From: WLWS01 sp965243105
Lineage (GTDB): Bacteria > Pseudomonadota > Gammaproteobacteria > Eutrophobiales > Eutrophobiaceae
Length of the DNA: 64,000 bases
Direction: 5' to 3'
NCBI GenBank assembly: GCA_965243105.1
Contig: CBDEUC010000001.1
Location: 62,001 to 126,000, forward strand
Below, one piece after another: positions 52,085-61,746 of the stretch. Below the pieces are notes generated by a model. That model did no database searches. It was not told where the DNA came from and worked only from the letters and a program-made list of their open reading frames with translations. The translations under genes and the position numbers were made by a program. Every line of letters starts with the position of its first letter. Positions within the stretch are counted from its first letter, which is position 1.

Positions 52085-52843
52085 TCAGGGCTGGAGTTGC
52101 TGATCTTTCCTGAACAGGCCATAGCCATTGCGCAGGATGTTATCGACTATTGATCCTCTTGCAGTTCCATCAAATTCTTTTCCCAGTTCCACCAGCACAT
52201 CCTTCGCTTCGGGGTTGTTCATGAATCCCAGCGCTGCAATTGCACTCCGCGCAATATAGTCATTACCATCCCTGGATTGCTGGGCCAGGTACGCAACGTC
52301 CAGGGGATCCCCGTTAAAGCCGATAGCGACAATTGACTGGGAACGTACAAACTCATGTTCATGGTCGGTAAATTGTCTGAAATAGTCTTTAAACTCACCA
52401 GCCTTGGCAATTTGAAGTCGATTTAATGTGCTCGCGAGAGCTATACGAACTGGTTCCCTGCTGATTTCATCCCAGTTAAGTTCAGGATATTCTTCGCGAT
52501 CTTTTTCCCACAGTTTATACAATAGCTTGTAGACACCGCGATGCCAGCGCATGCTGAACATGGCATGAACGGTATTGGTCAATTCGGCAACATCGGGTTC
52601 AGTAAGCGCCATTCTGACCTCCGCCAAAGTAGCATTCCCGTAGGTGATCTTCTCACGCGCTATGCGGTACTCTTCAGGGCTGTAGGAACTCAGCACCTGC
52701 ACCGGCGTGACGTCATTCTTGGCAGTGACAGCTACGCCCGGGTCTGTATTTGCAGGGGCCGTGGCAGGTGTCTCGGAAGCTTTATCGCAGGCTGACAGGG
52801 CAAACATGCATAGCAGTACAATACCCAGGCTGCCCTTAATCAT
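52085..52843 (-). CDS. HEAT-repeat-like lipoprotein, unknown function
   Basis: From ATG 52843 the product has 252 residues, starting MIKGSLGIVLLCMFALSACD, a lipobox with Cys19 to be acylated. The rest is helical with HEAT-like repeats (RIALASTLNRLQIA, RSQSIVAIGFNGDPLDVAYLAQ, ARSAIAALGFMNNPEAKDVLVELG). An in-frame ATG at 52885 is upstream but would bury the lipobox deeper. It lies next to the pilin genes on the same strand and may be envelope-bound. The function is not recognised. Confidence 0.78.
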   Translation of the reverse strand: MIKGSLGIVLLCMFALSACDKASETPATAPANTDPGVAVTAKNDVTPVQVLSSYSPEEYRIAREKITYGNATLAEVRMALTEPDVAELTNTVHAMFSMRWHRGVYKLLYKLWEKDREEYPELNWDEISREPVRIALASTLNRLQIAKAGEFKDYFRQFTDHEHEFVRSQSIVAIGFNGDPLDVAYLAQQSRDGNDYIARSAIAALGFMNNPEAKDVLVELGKEFDGTARGSIVDNILRNGYGLFRKDQQLQP

Positions 52844-52911
52844 GGCGAATCGACTGTGGGGAATTTTTACCCGGGTTACGTCCATGTAATCAACAACAGG
52901 AAGACTACTGC

Positions 52912-53367
52912 TTAACCACCCCAGCAGTCATTTACAGTTCCCGTACCATTTTCACCCTTCACGCCAGCATTGGTATAGGTAAGTGCGCCGCATTCAGCAT
53001 CAACAAAAGGCGCTTGTGGTGTGGCTGTCAATGTGTAGGTCTGAAAAGTACCGGAGGTTGTGATGCTCATGGCGTAGTAACCACTTTCAGTCGTCGCGCT
53101 GATACCAGCATCAGTATGGATGGTATTTGTTGCAGTGGCAAAGCGGCTGTTATCGGAATAGAAACGTTCCAGTCGGGCTGCACCATCCAACAACGCACTT
53201 CTGCCTTCAGCTCGCTTGGCGCGCATAACATAGTTACCATATTGTGGATAGGCAACAGCAGCCAGCAGGGCAATAATGGCGACGACGATCATGAGTTCAA
53301 TTAGCGTAAAGCCGGAACTTTTCACTTGTGTGCCATACCTGGTACTGATGTTGGATGTGATTTTCAT
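52912..53367 (-). CDS. pilE: Type IV pilin / PilE-like minor pilin
   Basis: From ATG 53367 the prepilin has 151 residues. A leader ends in KSSG and is cut before FTLIELMIVVAIIALLAAVA, with Glu5 intact, the PilD prepilin site. The globular part has a C-terminal cysteine pair (DAECG and NDCWGG) forming a D-loop. It is the last gene of the minor-pilin cluster. An upstream in-frame start at 53448 is unlikely. Two PilE-like roles, minor or major pilin, are possible; the cluster position matches minor PilE of Pseudomonas. Confidence 0.9.
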   Translation of the reverse strand: MKITSNISTRYGTQVKSSGFTLIELMIVVAIIALLAAVAYPQYGNYVMRAKRAEGRSALLDGAARLERFYSDNSRFATATNTIHTDAGISATTESGYYAMSITTSGTFQTYTLTATPQAPFVDAECGALTYTNAGVKGENGTGTVNDCWGG

Positions 53368-53454
53368 GTTAAACAGTCCCCGTGATTCTAGTTTGTTCAA
53401 TGGTTTGAACCAGCATTTCAGCTGGTTCGCCCGGTTATAATATCCCAAAAATTA

Positions 53455-56400
53455 TCACTCTTCATACCAGTAGGTACGGTACCGCGGTAGCCCTGAAACC
53501 TGCCCCAGGTTTTCCGCGCCACCGCCGGTACCAACAAGTACTGTGACGCCTTCCTTGGTGAATATAGGCACAGCCTCAGAAGGTATACCTGAACCCAAAG
53601 CATATTTCCTGTCATCAAGGTCAATATCTCCGTCACCATCCCAGTCAAGGTTGGCGTTACCGGTAAGAATATTAAAATTAAACGCGTTTCCACTACCTTC
53701 TGATGCACTACAGGTATCCGCTATGGCACTGGGATCACTTGGTATAAAGGTGGTAAAAATCAATGTCCCGGCAAACACTGAGGGAGACGCCAGGCCTTTT
53801 TCACCATTTAGTGGGCTTGAGGTACCCGCACTAGTGTTAAAATCAAAGAACCATCCCAGTTCAGTTTTTGCCAGGGCCGTCAATGCCGCGGAGCTAATAT
53901 CGACCAGGTCGGTATTATCAATAGGAGCACCGGAATTCGTCGTGAAATCGATGTCCTTGGGATAATCATCAGCAAGGTTGTCACTATTACCGTCCACCAT
54001 TGGATCGATAGTGGCGTCACGGAATGCGTAAAATCGGTCTCTCACATTCAAATCCAGCGGGTGTGCCCGGTAGCCGGTCGGCATCAGCACATAGTCGAAT
54101 TCGCCACCCACCGCATTTGAGAATGCCGTGTCCACCACCTGCACGACCGCTGGCGCATAGTAGAAGCGACGTTCGTCCTCGATTTCATCAGGCTCGATAA
54201 AACCACTACTATCATCGTCAGTGCCCGCACTGGAGATTGCGGCGAGCTTACCAACCACGGAGCTGCCCTCAGGGCTGGTGCCACCCGGGTCGATGTCATC
54301 AGCAATATCCAGGCGCCAGACCTGTCCAAACATGTCACCCACATAGACTCTATCCAAAAGCGCATCTCCATTGGTATCAAGAGTCGCAACATTGGACGGG
54401 ATAGAATACTTCATGTCGGCGACAACGATGTCGGCACCAGAATCACTGCTAACCCAGAAGACCAGCGCACCGGTATCCGCATCTACGATATATATCGCAT
54501 TACCCGAATTGGGATCACCGGCTTCTGTGCCGAAATTGTAGTTTCCATCGGCATCTACATCGTCATGGTCGTTATCGTATCCGCCACCAAACACCAGTAC
54601 ATCTTCAAACACCGGTTCTTCATTTTGTCCACTTCCCGTGGTACCAGCCTGGATAACACCAAACTGGGGCTCAGACCACGTATCCCCAAGCCTGTCAAAC
54701 CCGGTTGTTGTGCCACCGATAATGCGCCATAACAATTTCGGTACAATCGTTGTCGTATTATTGGTGAGTTCCGCAGATGGTGTGATGTCCAGTGCGTAAA
54801 TTCCACGTCCACCGCGTCTCTGGGTGATATAAACGTAGACCTTGTCACCCTCGCCCGCTTCAAACGTCGAGTCACCATCGTTATCAAATAGCGGGTCGAT
54901 GGTACCATCGCCATTGACGTCAATAACGCGGATTACGGGGGTCGAGTCCATGCCATACTCATGGTCTGTCCCTGAGTTGTCATAGAGAGTCTTGTGTATT
55001 CCAAATACATCGTTGGGAATAAAAGACCATTCTTCGACGCCAGTGAGTCCGTTGATCATTTTCAGGCCACCATCGTTCGTGGCAACCAGCACCTTATCAA
55101 TAAACTCATCATCAGCTGTGCCAATGGTGTTGTCCGGCCCGTCATCCAGTCCATAGGTGACAATTTCAGGGCTGGAGTGCAAGACATCGTGGAACCACCA
55201 GCGGGTATCTGTAGCCGCGTCCGCATCCTCGTTAAAAATATCAGCACCAAGCATATACAGCATACGGTCACGACAATCTGCACCATCGGCTGTACCGGTA
55301 TTGGTGGAATTCACCAGGCAAACCTCGTCACGAATGACGTCGTAGTTAGCGTCATCCCAGTTGCCGGAATCAAGCTCAAAATTGGTCCCGAGGCTGGTGC
55401 CACTGGCGGCGACGCCAGCATCATTGACATCGGTGTAGATTGTACGCGTGGTGTAGTCTGTTATTTCACCACCGGCACCACCAAGGGCGATAGTACGCCC
55501 ATCCGGAGAGCTGCCCGAGTCAGTCCATTCGCTGGTTGCAGTACTGGAGAATAATCCATCATCGGCCTGCGAGGCGTCATCGACGATAGCATCCTGGCCC
55601 GTGGCATCAAGTACGTTTCCGAGGGTACATTCATCACCGTTATTAGGGATTCCATCAGGGTCAGATTCATCGCAAATAGCATATTTCTTTACATTCCCTG
55701 TCCAGCGTGGATTGGAGTCCGGCTCAAACAGGCCGAAATAGACTTCGTCGCGGCTGAACAGGCGGTTAAAAGCGTTGGCCGCGATAGACGGAGAAACAAA
55801 GGAAGTCTGGCGCTGAATAATACCACTGGTGATGGAGGTAAAAGCCGCCAGCAATTCATCCGCCGTGTTAGCGTTGAAGTACTCACCATCACCCACATCT
55901 GCCATGGCTTTCAGCACCGTGATGGAGCTGGGATCAGCAATTGGTACGCTACAGACTCCGGTTGAAGTATCGTGATTGGCTACAGCACAGCAGACCTGTT
56001 CACCGCTGGAATCTTCAGAAGTGACATTACCGGTTCCGCATAGGTTAAAACCAATAGTATAGGTCCTGACATTCTGCAGGCCGGTAACAGGCGCACTGCC
56101 CGATTGTAGAGTCTGGCTCGCGGTGTAAATTTGATCATTCTTGTTGAGAAAATCAGCCAGTTTCACCGCACACTCATTATGGTCACTGCCACTGTAAGTG
56201 GATGTGCCATCTGACAGTGTCGTATCAGTGTCGCAGGTCGGCATGCTTACAGGGTTGCCATCTTCATCCTCTGCAGTCATGGCATTGATGAGATCTTCTT
56301 CATCTATATTCTGGCCAAGGGAGTTAGTCAGACCGGCGCCGGTATAATAGCCACCACCATCAGTCAGGTTGATAAGGTAGTTTGTCTGGCATTCAGCAAT

Positions 56401-58926
56401 GATTGGGCTCTTGTATCTTGGTGCACCACCGCTGATAACCTGCGTAATGCAGTCGCCATCGGTGAAGTCTTCACCCGGGCAGCCGGTAGGCAGTGTTACC
56501 GTTGCACCATTAGCCTCGTAGGAAGCGAAATGACTGACGCGAGTGACACTGTCACTACTGGATTGAGTGCCCCTCTGTCTACCGTAAACCGGTTCCTCAC
56601 CACGAAAATACCTGGCAGCCTCAATCATTGACGCCGCAATGGGTGTACCACTTCTCTGTTGAAGACTGTCAACGATATCCTTGAGTCGAGTGCGCACAGT
56701 TTTCTTGGTGACAACCGGGTCTCCCTGGAAAGTAATTTCAAGCACAGGCGCATTAGCTGCGTTGTCAATATCATAGGTCTTGGCAACACGCTTGTTACCA
56801 CTCACGCCTGTCAGTAAAAACGCCATGTCGTTACCAGGTGCCCAACCGGAGCGGTTAACCAGTTCCTGGATAATACCTTCAAGACCGGTGACGGTGTGCT
56901 TATCATTGACCGCTGTGAAATCCGGCGGTGACCAGGCCACTGTAGCGGTGGTGCGGGGACGCGTTGTGGTGTTGCTTATATCATCAGTGCCATTACCGCC
57001 ACTTTTGAATGTTTCTGCATCGTCCGTTGCTTCACCATGGATATTGATAGTCATTGCACCGGAGTTCGTTTCATCCACGGTAAACGTGAGCTGCGCAGCC
57101 GTGATGGTCGCATTCTTGGCAATGGGAATATCCTGGAAGCGCAAACCAATTTGTTGCAGGGTACTCTCATCAAACAATTCAAGGTCGGAACTACCCAGGT
57201 CCATGGCGCCGTTTACATCTTCCTCGGCGTCATCCGAGGACGCTGCAATATTTCTCACGATTGTTGACGTGGAACAAAAATCAGGGCTGCCAGTGGCGGC
57301 ACCACTGTGCCTTGTTCCGCTGTAGGTTATATGCAAGACCGGTGCTTTTGCTGTATCTCCTTCATAAGAGTGAGCAGTTCGCTTGGCGGCCACTACGCCG
57401 GTTTTCTCAATATTAAACAGCATCGCAGCACCACCACACCAGCCACCGCGATTGACAACTTCCTGTACCAGGGTGGAAATATCCGGTGTTGAATAGACAG
57501 TATCCGTTGTCCAGTCGGTGAGCGGGTCGGTTGCAAGCGCGGTGGTCCATGGCACGGTTGTCGCGCTGAACGTTCGCGCTGTTGAAAAAGGTGTTGCACT
57601 GAAGGCGGCTGCATCGTCAGCAGCTTCCACCTCAATCTGGAAAGCCGGGGTTCCCGTGTCATTCGCTGCAGCGGTAAAATCGATACGAGCACTGTCAATG
57701 GTGACACCCTGGGGGATTGGCAGGTTATCGAAACGAAGGCCGGTACGAACATTTGAAGCACTTACCGAGGCACAACTTTGATATGTGATATTCAGGATCG
57801 GCCATGAACCCGAGTCATTACGCTCAATTTCACGGGTGCCGGTTTTTGTCGCCTGGGTAGCAGAATCCTGTTCAAACAGGAAAGCCATGTTTTGAGTACC
57901 CGTCGGCCAGTGAACATCCGCCTGTATTGCGCGTATAAGCGAGGTAATATCGGCGGTGACAAGGGGCTCACCAATCAGCGGTGAATTTGAACCGAGAATA
58001 TCCCAGTCAACATTTGTTGAAGTGATGCGGTGATTGGTATCGTTATAAAGATCTTCCGGGGTAAAGTTCGCATCGTCCAACTGCTTGTTGGACACATCAA
58101 CATGGCTCGGGTCAACAGCCCATATGTCGATGTCAACCGGGTTGTTATGTCCGCTCGGACGATTATCAATGGTGAAAGTGATGTTCGCTGAGAGAATAGT
58201 GTTGTTGGCGTCTTCGTCCGGGATGTTGACGCCACGAAACCACACACCATTAAGTTGTTGAGTACTGCCATCACGGGGCATTTCCATGTCCGAACTGCCG
58301 GTCTGTTCGCTGGTACCACCGGTCTTCGTACTCGGATTCCAGGTCTGCGCCTCCATCATGTCATTTTTCTGGGCGAGGTTGTAGGTGTATGTAGTTGTCG
58401 TACATGCAGTACCCGCGGGATTGAGGCCTATGGTCAGCGTGGTATTGGCTTCAACCACGGTTGTGGCATCATATTCTTCCGCATCGCCCGATCCATCATC
58501 CAGTGATTCGGCTATGGTGGATCCCGTGGTTGAACCTGAAGAAACCACCGGGCAATTATTCTCAATATCACAGGCAAATTCATTCAGGTTGACTACAGGG
58601 AAAAGAATAGGTCCACCATATCTGTGATAACGCATGAGCCCAACGTTAAGGGCAGGCATGGAATCCAGCAGGGTGTTCATGGCGTCTTTTAGAACGTCTA
58701 TGCGCTTACGCTCCCCGGTGTCAATGACCCCGTTGTTATTCTCATCGACCCTGTTACCCATACTGCCCGAGGTGTCCAGGTTGAACAGTATGTTGGCAAT
58801 GCCCGTGGAAGAGGGGGAATCGGTATAAATTTCCGTGTCGTCAGCCAGGCTGCTCGTGGGAATTCCCAGTCCAAGGGTGTAAAGAAATGCAGCAAGGAAA
58901 ACTGTTGCAGGTCTATATTGATTCAT
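53455..58926 (-). CDS. pilY1: PilY1-like type IV pilus tip adhesin with three inserted repeat domains
   Basis: A very large 1823-residue exported protein, where relatives usually have about 1100-1200. After the signal peptide the first half of a von Willebrand A domain has MIDAS motif DTSGSM (51-56). Three related beta-rich repeats of about 145-175 residues follow (about 210-382, 394-537, 565-735), each ending in APVLxIT or PILNIT. The VWA domain then resumes (LKDIVDSLQQRSGTPIAASMIEAAR). The C-terminal part is the PilY1 beta-propeller with Ca-binding loop DVNGDGTIDP. It controls pilus extension and surface attachment and sits between pilX and pilE. Confidence 0.92.
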   Translation of the reverse strand: MNQYRPATVFLAAFLYTLGLGIPTSSLADDTEIYTDSPSSTGIANILFNLDTSGSMGNRVDENNNGVIDTGERKRIDVLKDAMNTLLDSMPALNVGLMRYHRYGGPILFPVVNLNEFACDIENNCPVVSSGSTTGSTIAESLDDGSGDAEEYDATTVVEANTTLTIGLNPAGTACTTTTYTYNLAQKNDMMEAQTWNPSTKTGGTSEQTGSSDMEMPRDGSTQQLNGVWFRGVNIPDEDANNTILSANITFTIDNRPSGHNNPVDIDIWAVDPSHVDVSNKQLDDANFTPEDLYNDTNHRITSTNVDWDILGSNSPLIGEPLVTADITSLIRAIQADVHWPTGTQNMAFLFEQDSATQATKTGTREIERNDSGSWPILNITYQSCASVSASNVRTGLRFDNLPIPQGVTIDSARIDFTAAANDTGTPAFQIEVEAADDAAAFSATPFSTARTFSATTVPWTTALATDPLTDWTTDTVYSTPDISTLVQEVVNRGGWCGGAAMLFNIEKTGVVAAKRTAHSYEGDTAKAPVLHITYSGTRHSGAATGSPDFCSTSTIVRNIAASSDDAEEDVNGAMDLGSSDLELFDESTLQQIGLRFQDIPIAKNATITAAQLTFTVDETNSGAMTINIHGEATDDAETFKSGGNGTDDISNTTTRPRTTATVAWSPPDFTAVNDKHTVTGLEGIIQELVNRSGWAPGNDMAFLLTGVSGNKRVAKTYDIDNAANAPVLEITFQGDPVVTKKTVRTRLKDIVDSLQQRSGTPIAASMIEAARYFRGEEPVYGRQRGTQSSSDSVTRVSHFASYEANGATVTLPTGCPGEDFTDGDCITQVISGGAPRYKSPIIAECQTNYLINLTDGGGYYTGAGLTNSLGQNIDEEDLINAMTAEDEDGNPVSMPTCDTDTTLSDGTSTYSGSDHNECAVKLADFLNKNDQIYTASQTLQSGSAPVTGLQNVRTYTIGFNLCGTGNVTSEDSSGEQVCCAVANHDTSTGVCSVPIADPSSITVLKAMADVGDGEYFNANTADELLAAFTSITSGIIQRQTSFVSPSIAANAFNRLFSRDEVYFGLFEPDSNPRWTGNVKKYAICDESDPDGIPNNGDECTLGNVLDATGQDAIVDDASQADDGLFSSTATSEWTDSGSSPDGRTIALGGAGGEITDYTTRTIYTDVNDAGVAASGTSLGTNFELDSGNWDDANYDVIRDEVCLVNSTNTGTADGADCRDRMLYMLGADIFNEDADAATDTRWWFHDVLHSSPEIVTYGLDDGPDNTIGTADDEFIDKVLVATNDGGLKMINGLTGVEEWSFIPNDVFGIHKTLYDNSGTDHEYGMDSTPVIRVIDVNGDGTIDPLFDNDGDSTFEAGEGDKVYVYITQRRGGRGIYALDITPSAELTNNTTTIVPKLLWRIIGGTTTGFDRLGDTWSEPQFGVIQAGTTGSGQNEEPVFEDVLVFGGGYDNDHDDVDADGNYNFGTEAGDPNSGNAIYIVDADTGALVFWVSSDSGADIVVADMKYSIPSNVATLDTNGDALLDRVYVGDMFGQVWRLDIADDIDPGGTSPEGSSVVGKLAAISSAGTDDDSSGFIEPDEIEDERRFYYAPAVVQVVDTAFSNAVGGEFDYVLMPTGYRAHPLDLNVRDRFYAFRDATIDPMVDGNSDNLADDYPKDIDFTTNSGAPIDNTDLVDISSAALTALAKTELGWFFDFNTSAGTSSPLNGEKGLASPSVFAGTLIFTTFIPSDPSAIADTCSASEGSGNAFNFNILTGNANLDWDGDGDIDLDDRKYALGSGIPSEAVPIFTKEGVTVLVGTGGGAENLGQVSGLPRYRTYWYEE

Positions 58927-58961
58927 GACGATCTCCTGATACGAAATTCAAATATAGTGAC

Positions 58962-59414
58962 TTACTTGTACCCGACCTGATAGGCGCCGGCATGAATAGT
59001 TGTTTCAGCACCGCTATCAGTTGCCCCCGTACTTTGCACATTAAAATGATATAAAGCGTAATTGCTGTCCCAGCCCGATCCTCTTTTGGGCGCGGTTTGC
59101 TGGCGAAAAGCGACTTCAAAATTGGTGTCCGCACTGTAACTGCCAAAATCCGTATCTGAACCGGTATAGGGATTCGACTCGGTGTTGTTAATGCTGAATG
59201 AATTGGCGTCATCAAATGCGATCTCAAGCCCGCTTTCCGCAGTTTGAAAAGCACGATTAACTTCCTGGGAATTGGCTGCCATGCGCTCTTCCAGCGTGCT
59301 GGTGTTCATGGAACTCAGCGCCAACATGGTCAGGATCACCATGAAAATCAGTGCTGTAATAAGCGCGGCGCCATTTTGAGAGCTCGCCTGTTTCATCGAT
59401 TTCATTTTTAGCAT
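58962..59414 (-). CDS. pilX: Minor pilin-assembly protein PilX
   Basis: The 150-residue protein has an N-terminal prepilin-like helix (NGAALITALIFMVILTMLALSSM) and the PilX hallmark ERMAANSQEVNRAFQTAESGLE. It takes part in type IV pilus initiation with PilV, PilW and PilY1. It lies between pilW and pilY1. Several ATG codons near the start leave the exact N-terminus open by a few residues. Confidence 0.9.
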   Translation of the reverse strand: MLKMKSMKQASSQNGAALITALIFMVILTMLALSSMNTSTLEERMAANSQEVNRAFQTAESGLEIAFDDANSFSINNTESNPYTGSDTDFGSYSADTNFEVAFRQQTAPKRGSGWDSNYALYHFNVQSTGATDSGAETTIHAGAYQVGYK

Positions 59415-59425
59415 TGTTATACCCG

Positions 59426-60499
59426 TCAGTTACTGCGGTTGCGAATTTGAATAGTGCTTGTCACGACGCGTCTACGACGGCGATCATCTGTAGGGTCATA
59501 ATTGACCCCCAGCATGTCATAGGTTTTCGTGTTCACCGGGTTGGAGAAATTCTCATCGAGTGTTCGAAAAAGAAGGGAAACGCGCACGCTGACAACATCA
59601 TCCCAGTTGGTCACCGCCGCGGCACTGACATAAGTCTCTGCTACGGTATCGTTTCCAACGGTGTCTTCGCCGTATAAAATCTCCATGTTCTCAACACCTT
59701 CGATCAATTCAAGCGGTGTAGCATCAAGATTTTCCAGTCGAAAGAGCGACGGCCCTCCATTGGCGCCGGTCCCTATAAAGTATCGTCGAGCGACAAAGCG
59801 CATGACACTTGCGTCGGTATTGTATTTTTTCTGCAGGTTCTTGGTGGCGTTGCCAGGCGAAAGAGAGCCGCCCGTGTTATGTTGCAAATGACCATTGGTA
59901 CCACTTGAGCCACCACCGGTAACCTGTATCTGGGTCATTTGCATGATGTCTGCCATCTCGCAGTCGGATAACGCAATAATGTCGCCAATTTGCAGGTCAC
60001 CAACCGTTGTGACCTTGAGTTCAGCGGATACGTTGGGCATGGGTGATGAAATCTGGATTCCTGCCGGATCGAGGTAGCGAATGGAAATGGCATCAGTGCC
60101 CGCCACCATGCTACCCACCTGGTCAACCGAATCACTGGGCTCCCAGGGTGTGTTGGCCGGTGTCGCGGGATCTGCTTCATCAAGACCTTCAACGGCATTG
60201 GCCAGGCTCATAAGTTGATCATCATCGTTCATACCATTGACATGGTTCTTGATTTCGTCGATGTCGTCTGAGCATCCGGCATACCCTGCCATGCGTATAT
60301 CTTCAATGAGCAACTGCATGGCAAAACGGGCGTTTTCCTGTAAACGCCCCATTTCGTCCTGTTCAGAGTAAATCCGCTTATTGGTCATGAACAGCGTGAT
60401 GGTTCCTCCAAGGAGCATCAGGCCAATGGTCACGGAGATCATCAGTTCAATTAAGGAGAGGCCGGATTGGCCAGAAATATTTTTCGTTTTCATAATCAT
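59426..60499 (-). CDS. pilW: Minor pilin PilW
   Basis: The 357-residue prepilin is cut in GQSG-LSLIELMISVTIG, with Glu5, then has ARFAMQLLIEDIRMAGYAGC, typical of PilW. PilW is the largest minor pilin and helps place PilY1 at the tip. The start overlaps the pilV stop by four bases (ATGA). Confidence 0.92.
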   Translation of the reverse strand: MIMKTKNISGQSGLSLIELMISVTIGLMLLGGTITLFMTNKRIYSEQDEMGRLQENARFAMQLLIEDIRMAGYAGCSDDIDEIKNHVNGMNDDDQLMSLANAVEGLDEADPATPANTPWEPSDSVDQVGSMVAGTDAISIRYLDPAGIQISSPMPNVSAELKVTTVGDLQIGDIIALSDCEMADIMQMTQIQVTGGGSSGTNGHLQHNTGGSLSPGNATKNLQKKYNTDASVMRFVARRYFIGTGANGGPSLFRLENLDATPLELIEGVENMEILYGEDTVGNDTVAETYVSAAAVTNWDDVVSVRVSLLFRTLDENFSNPVNTKTYDMLGVNYDPTDDRRRRRVVTSTIQIRNRSN

Positions 60500-60939
60500 G
60501 GTTGAAATGAGTACCTGACGTTGCGTACGGTGCTACCCCGGTCGGTCCAGCTAAGCAGTACTTCGTATTCACCGCTTGACTGGGTGATATTTGCCTGGCT
60601 TCCAGGAGGCAGGGCGTTGTAGACAGACAGTCTCCAGCAGGCCAGGTCATTATCTTTGTCGGCACCGGTGGATTGGGTGCATCCTGTCGGGGCAGTCCCG
60701 CCGAGGGTGTAATTACCTACATAGTCAGCGGCATTATCTCGATTCAGGCGCATTCGATCGGCGATATCGTAGGCAAGAAAATTAATCTGGCTCCTCGAGT
60801 AGGCATCGTAGTTGTACTGAAGTCCCTTGAACTGTAATGCAGCGATGCCCATCAGGCCGATAGCCAGGATCAGCATTGTCACCAGGATTTCGATGAGGTT
60901 AAATCCTCTTTCGTTACTTATATTGCAAGGCCTGTTCAT
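60496..60939 (-). CDS. pilV: Minor pilin PilV
   Basis: A 147-residue prepilin with RGFNLIEILVTMLILAIGLMG and the PilV pattern DIADRMRLNRDNA; a cysteine pair occurs in GCTQSTG and ACWRL. The start overlaps the fimT-like stop by ATGA and the end overlaps pilW, so the genes are one translational unit. Confidence 0.9.
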   Translation of the reverse strand: MNRPCNISNERGFNLIEILVTMLILAIGLMGIAALQFKGLQYNYDAYSRSQINFLAYDIADRMRLNRDNAADYVGNYTLGGTAPTGCTQSTGADKDNDLACWRLSVYNALPPGSQANITQSSGEYEVLLSWTDRGSTVRNVRYSFQP

Positions 60940-61472
60940 GAGCAGGTTAACCCCGAGTTGGTGTTTGGTCTTCCAGTAATGGAAATGGTAATTTGACGAC
61001 CGGTTTCACCTGTGCGGTCATCACAAATGTCAAAGGTCCCGGCATTATCAATAAAACCCTCAGAGTTATAAATGAAGGTATCTTCGCCAGCGCTGGTATC
61101 ATTCGGATTCGGCGCGCTACCGGCTGATCCATCAATTTCAGTAACGGTCATTGAACCGGAGCCACAGGTGGGTGTGATGGTTCTTAATACCTCTTCACTT
61201 GCATCCTTATCTGAACCATCATCGGCGTCGACAAAAACTTCCCAGCCCGATGCCCATCCCGATGCAGTATAGACACCGACGTTGATTCTTCGCTTGATAG
61301 CTTCACTCCTTGCTATCTGCATACTGGTGACCAGGTCGTTTGTCGTCGTTGTCAGGCAATTGTTTCTTACAAAACTATTGTAATTGGGTAGTGCGACGGC
61401 AACCAGGATACCGACCACAGACACCGTGATCAGGAGCTCGATAATGGTAAATCCGGAATTTTCTTTTATCAT
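60936..61472 (-). CDS. fimT: Minor pseudopilin FimT/FimU (GspH family)
   Basis: A 178-residue GspH-type prepilin starting MIKENSG-FTIIELLITVSVVG. The LVTSMQIARSEAIKRRINVGVY segment and the C-terminal QITISITGRPN are typical of FimT/FimU. Pseudomonas has two such genes in this place and only one is here, so FimT versus FimU cannot be told apart. It is the first gene of the minus-strand pil operon ending at 52912. Confidence 0.88.
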   Translation of the reverse strand: MIKENSGFTIIELLITVSVVGILVAVALPNYNSFVRNNCLTTTTNDLVTSMQIARSEAIKRRINVGVYTASGWASGWEVFVDADDGSDKDASEEVLRTITPTCGSGSMTVTEIDGSAGSAPNPNDTSAGEDTFIYNSEGFIDNAGTFDICDDRTGETGRQITISITGRPNTNSGLTCS

Positions 61473-61595
61473 GGCATTATGTATAGCAAAGGCTGATGTG
61501 AATGTAATTGGGCAACTGACCAGCGGTAGGACTACCCTGACTAACGGTGATTTTATATATAAATTCGTGATCCAGTTAACATTTTAGCTGCAGTG

Positions 61596-61624
61596 TTGAG
61601 GACTTGCCCTGCCTCTTTTATACT
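61596..61624 (+). promoter_or_regulatory. Sigma-70 promoter of tRNA-Thr
   Basis: TTGAGG (61596-61601) and TATACT (61619-61624) are exactly 17 bp apart, with the tRNA starting 19 bp after the -10. This fits a strong constitutive promoter. Confidence 0.75.
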
Positions 61625-61642
61625 GCGCTGCAATATTCAAAT

Positions 61643-61718
61643 GCCGGAATAGCTCAGTTGGTAGAGCGGCGCATTCGTAATGCGTAGGTCGGCGGTTCAA
61701 ATCCGCCTTCCGGCACCA
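61643..61718 (+). tRNA. tRNA-Thr (anticodon CGT)
   Basis: The 76-base gene has acceptor stem GCCGGAA/TTCCGGC, D arm AGCTCAGTTGGTAGAGC, anticodon loop TTCGTAA (anticodon CGT) on a five-pair stem with one G-T, T arm with GTTCAAATC and an encoded CCA. It reads threonine codon ACG and closely resembles E. coli thrW. Confidence 0.96.
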
Positions 61719-61746
61719 CTCCGCAGTTACCGGGCGAACCGGCTGC

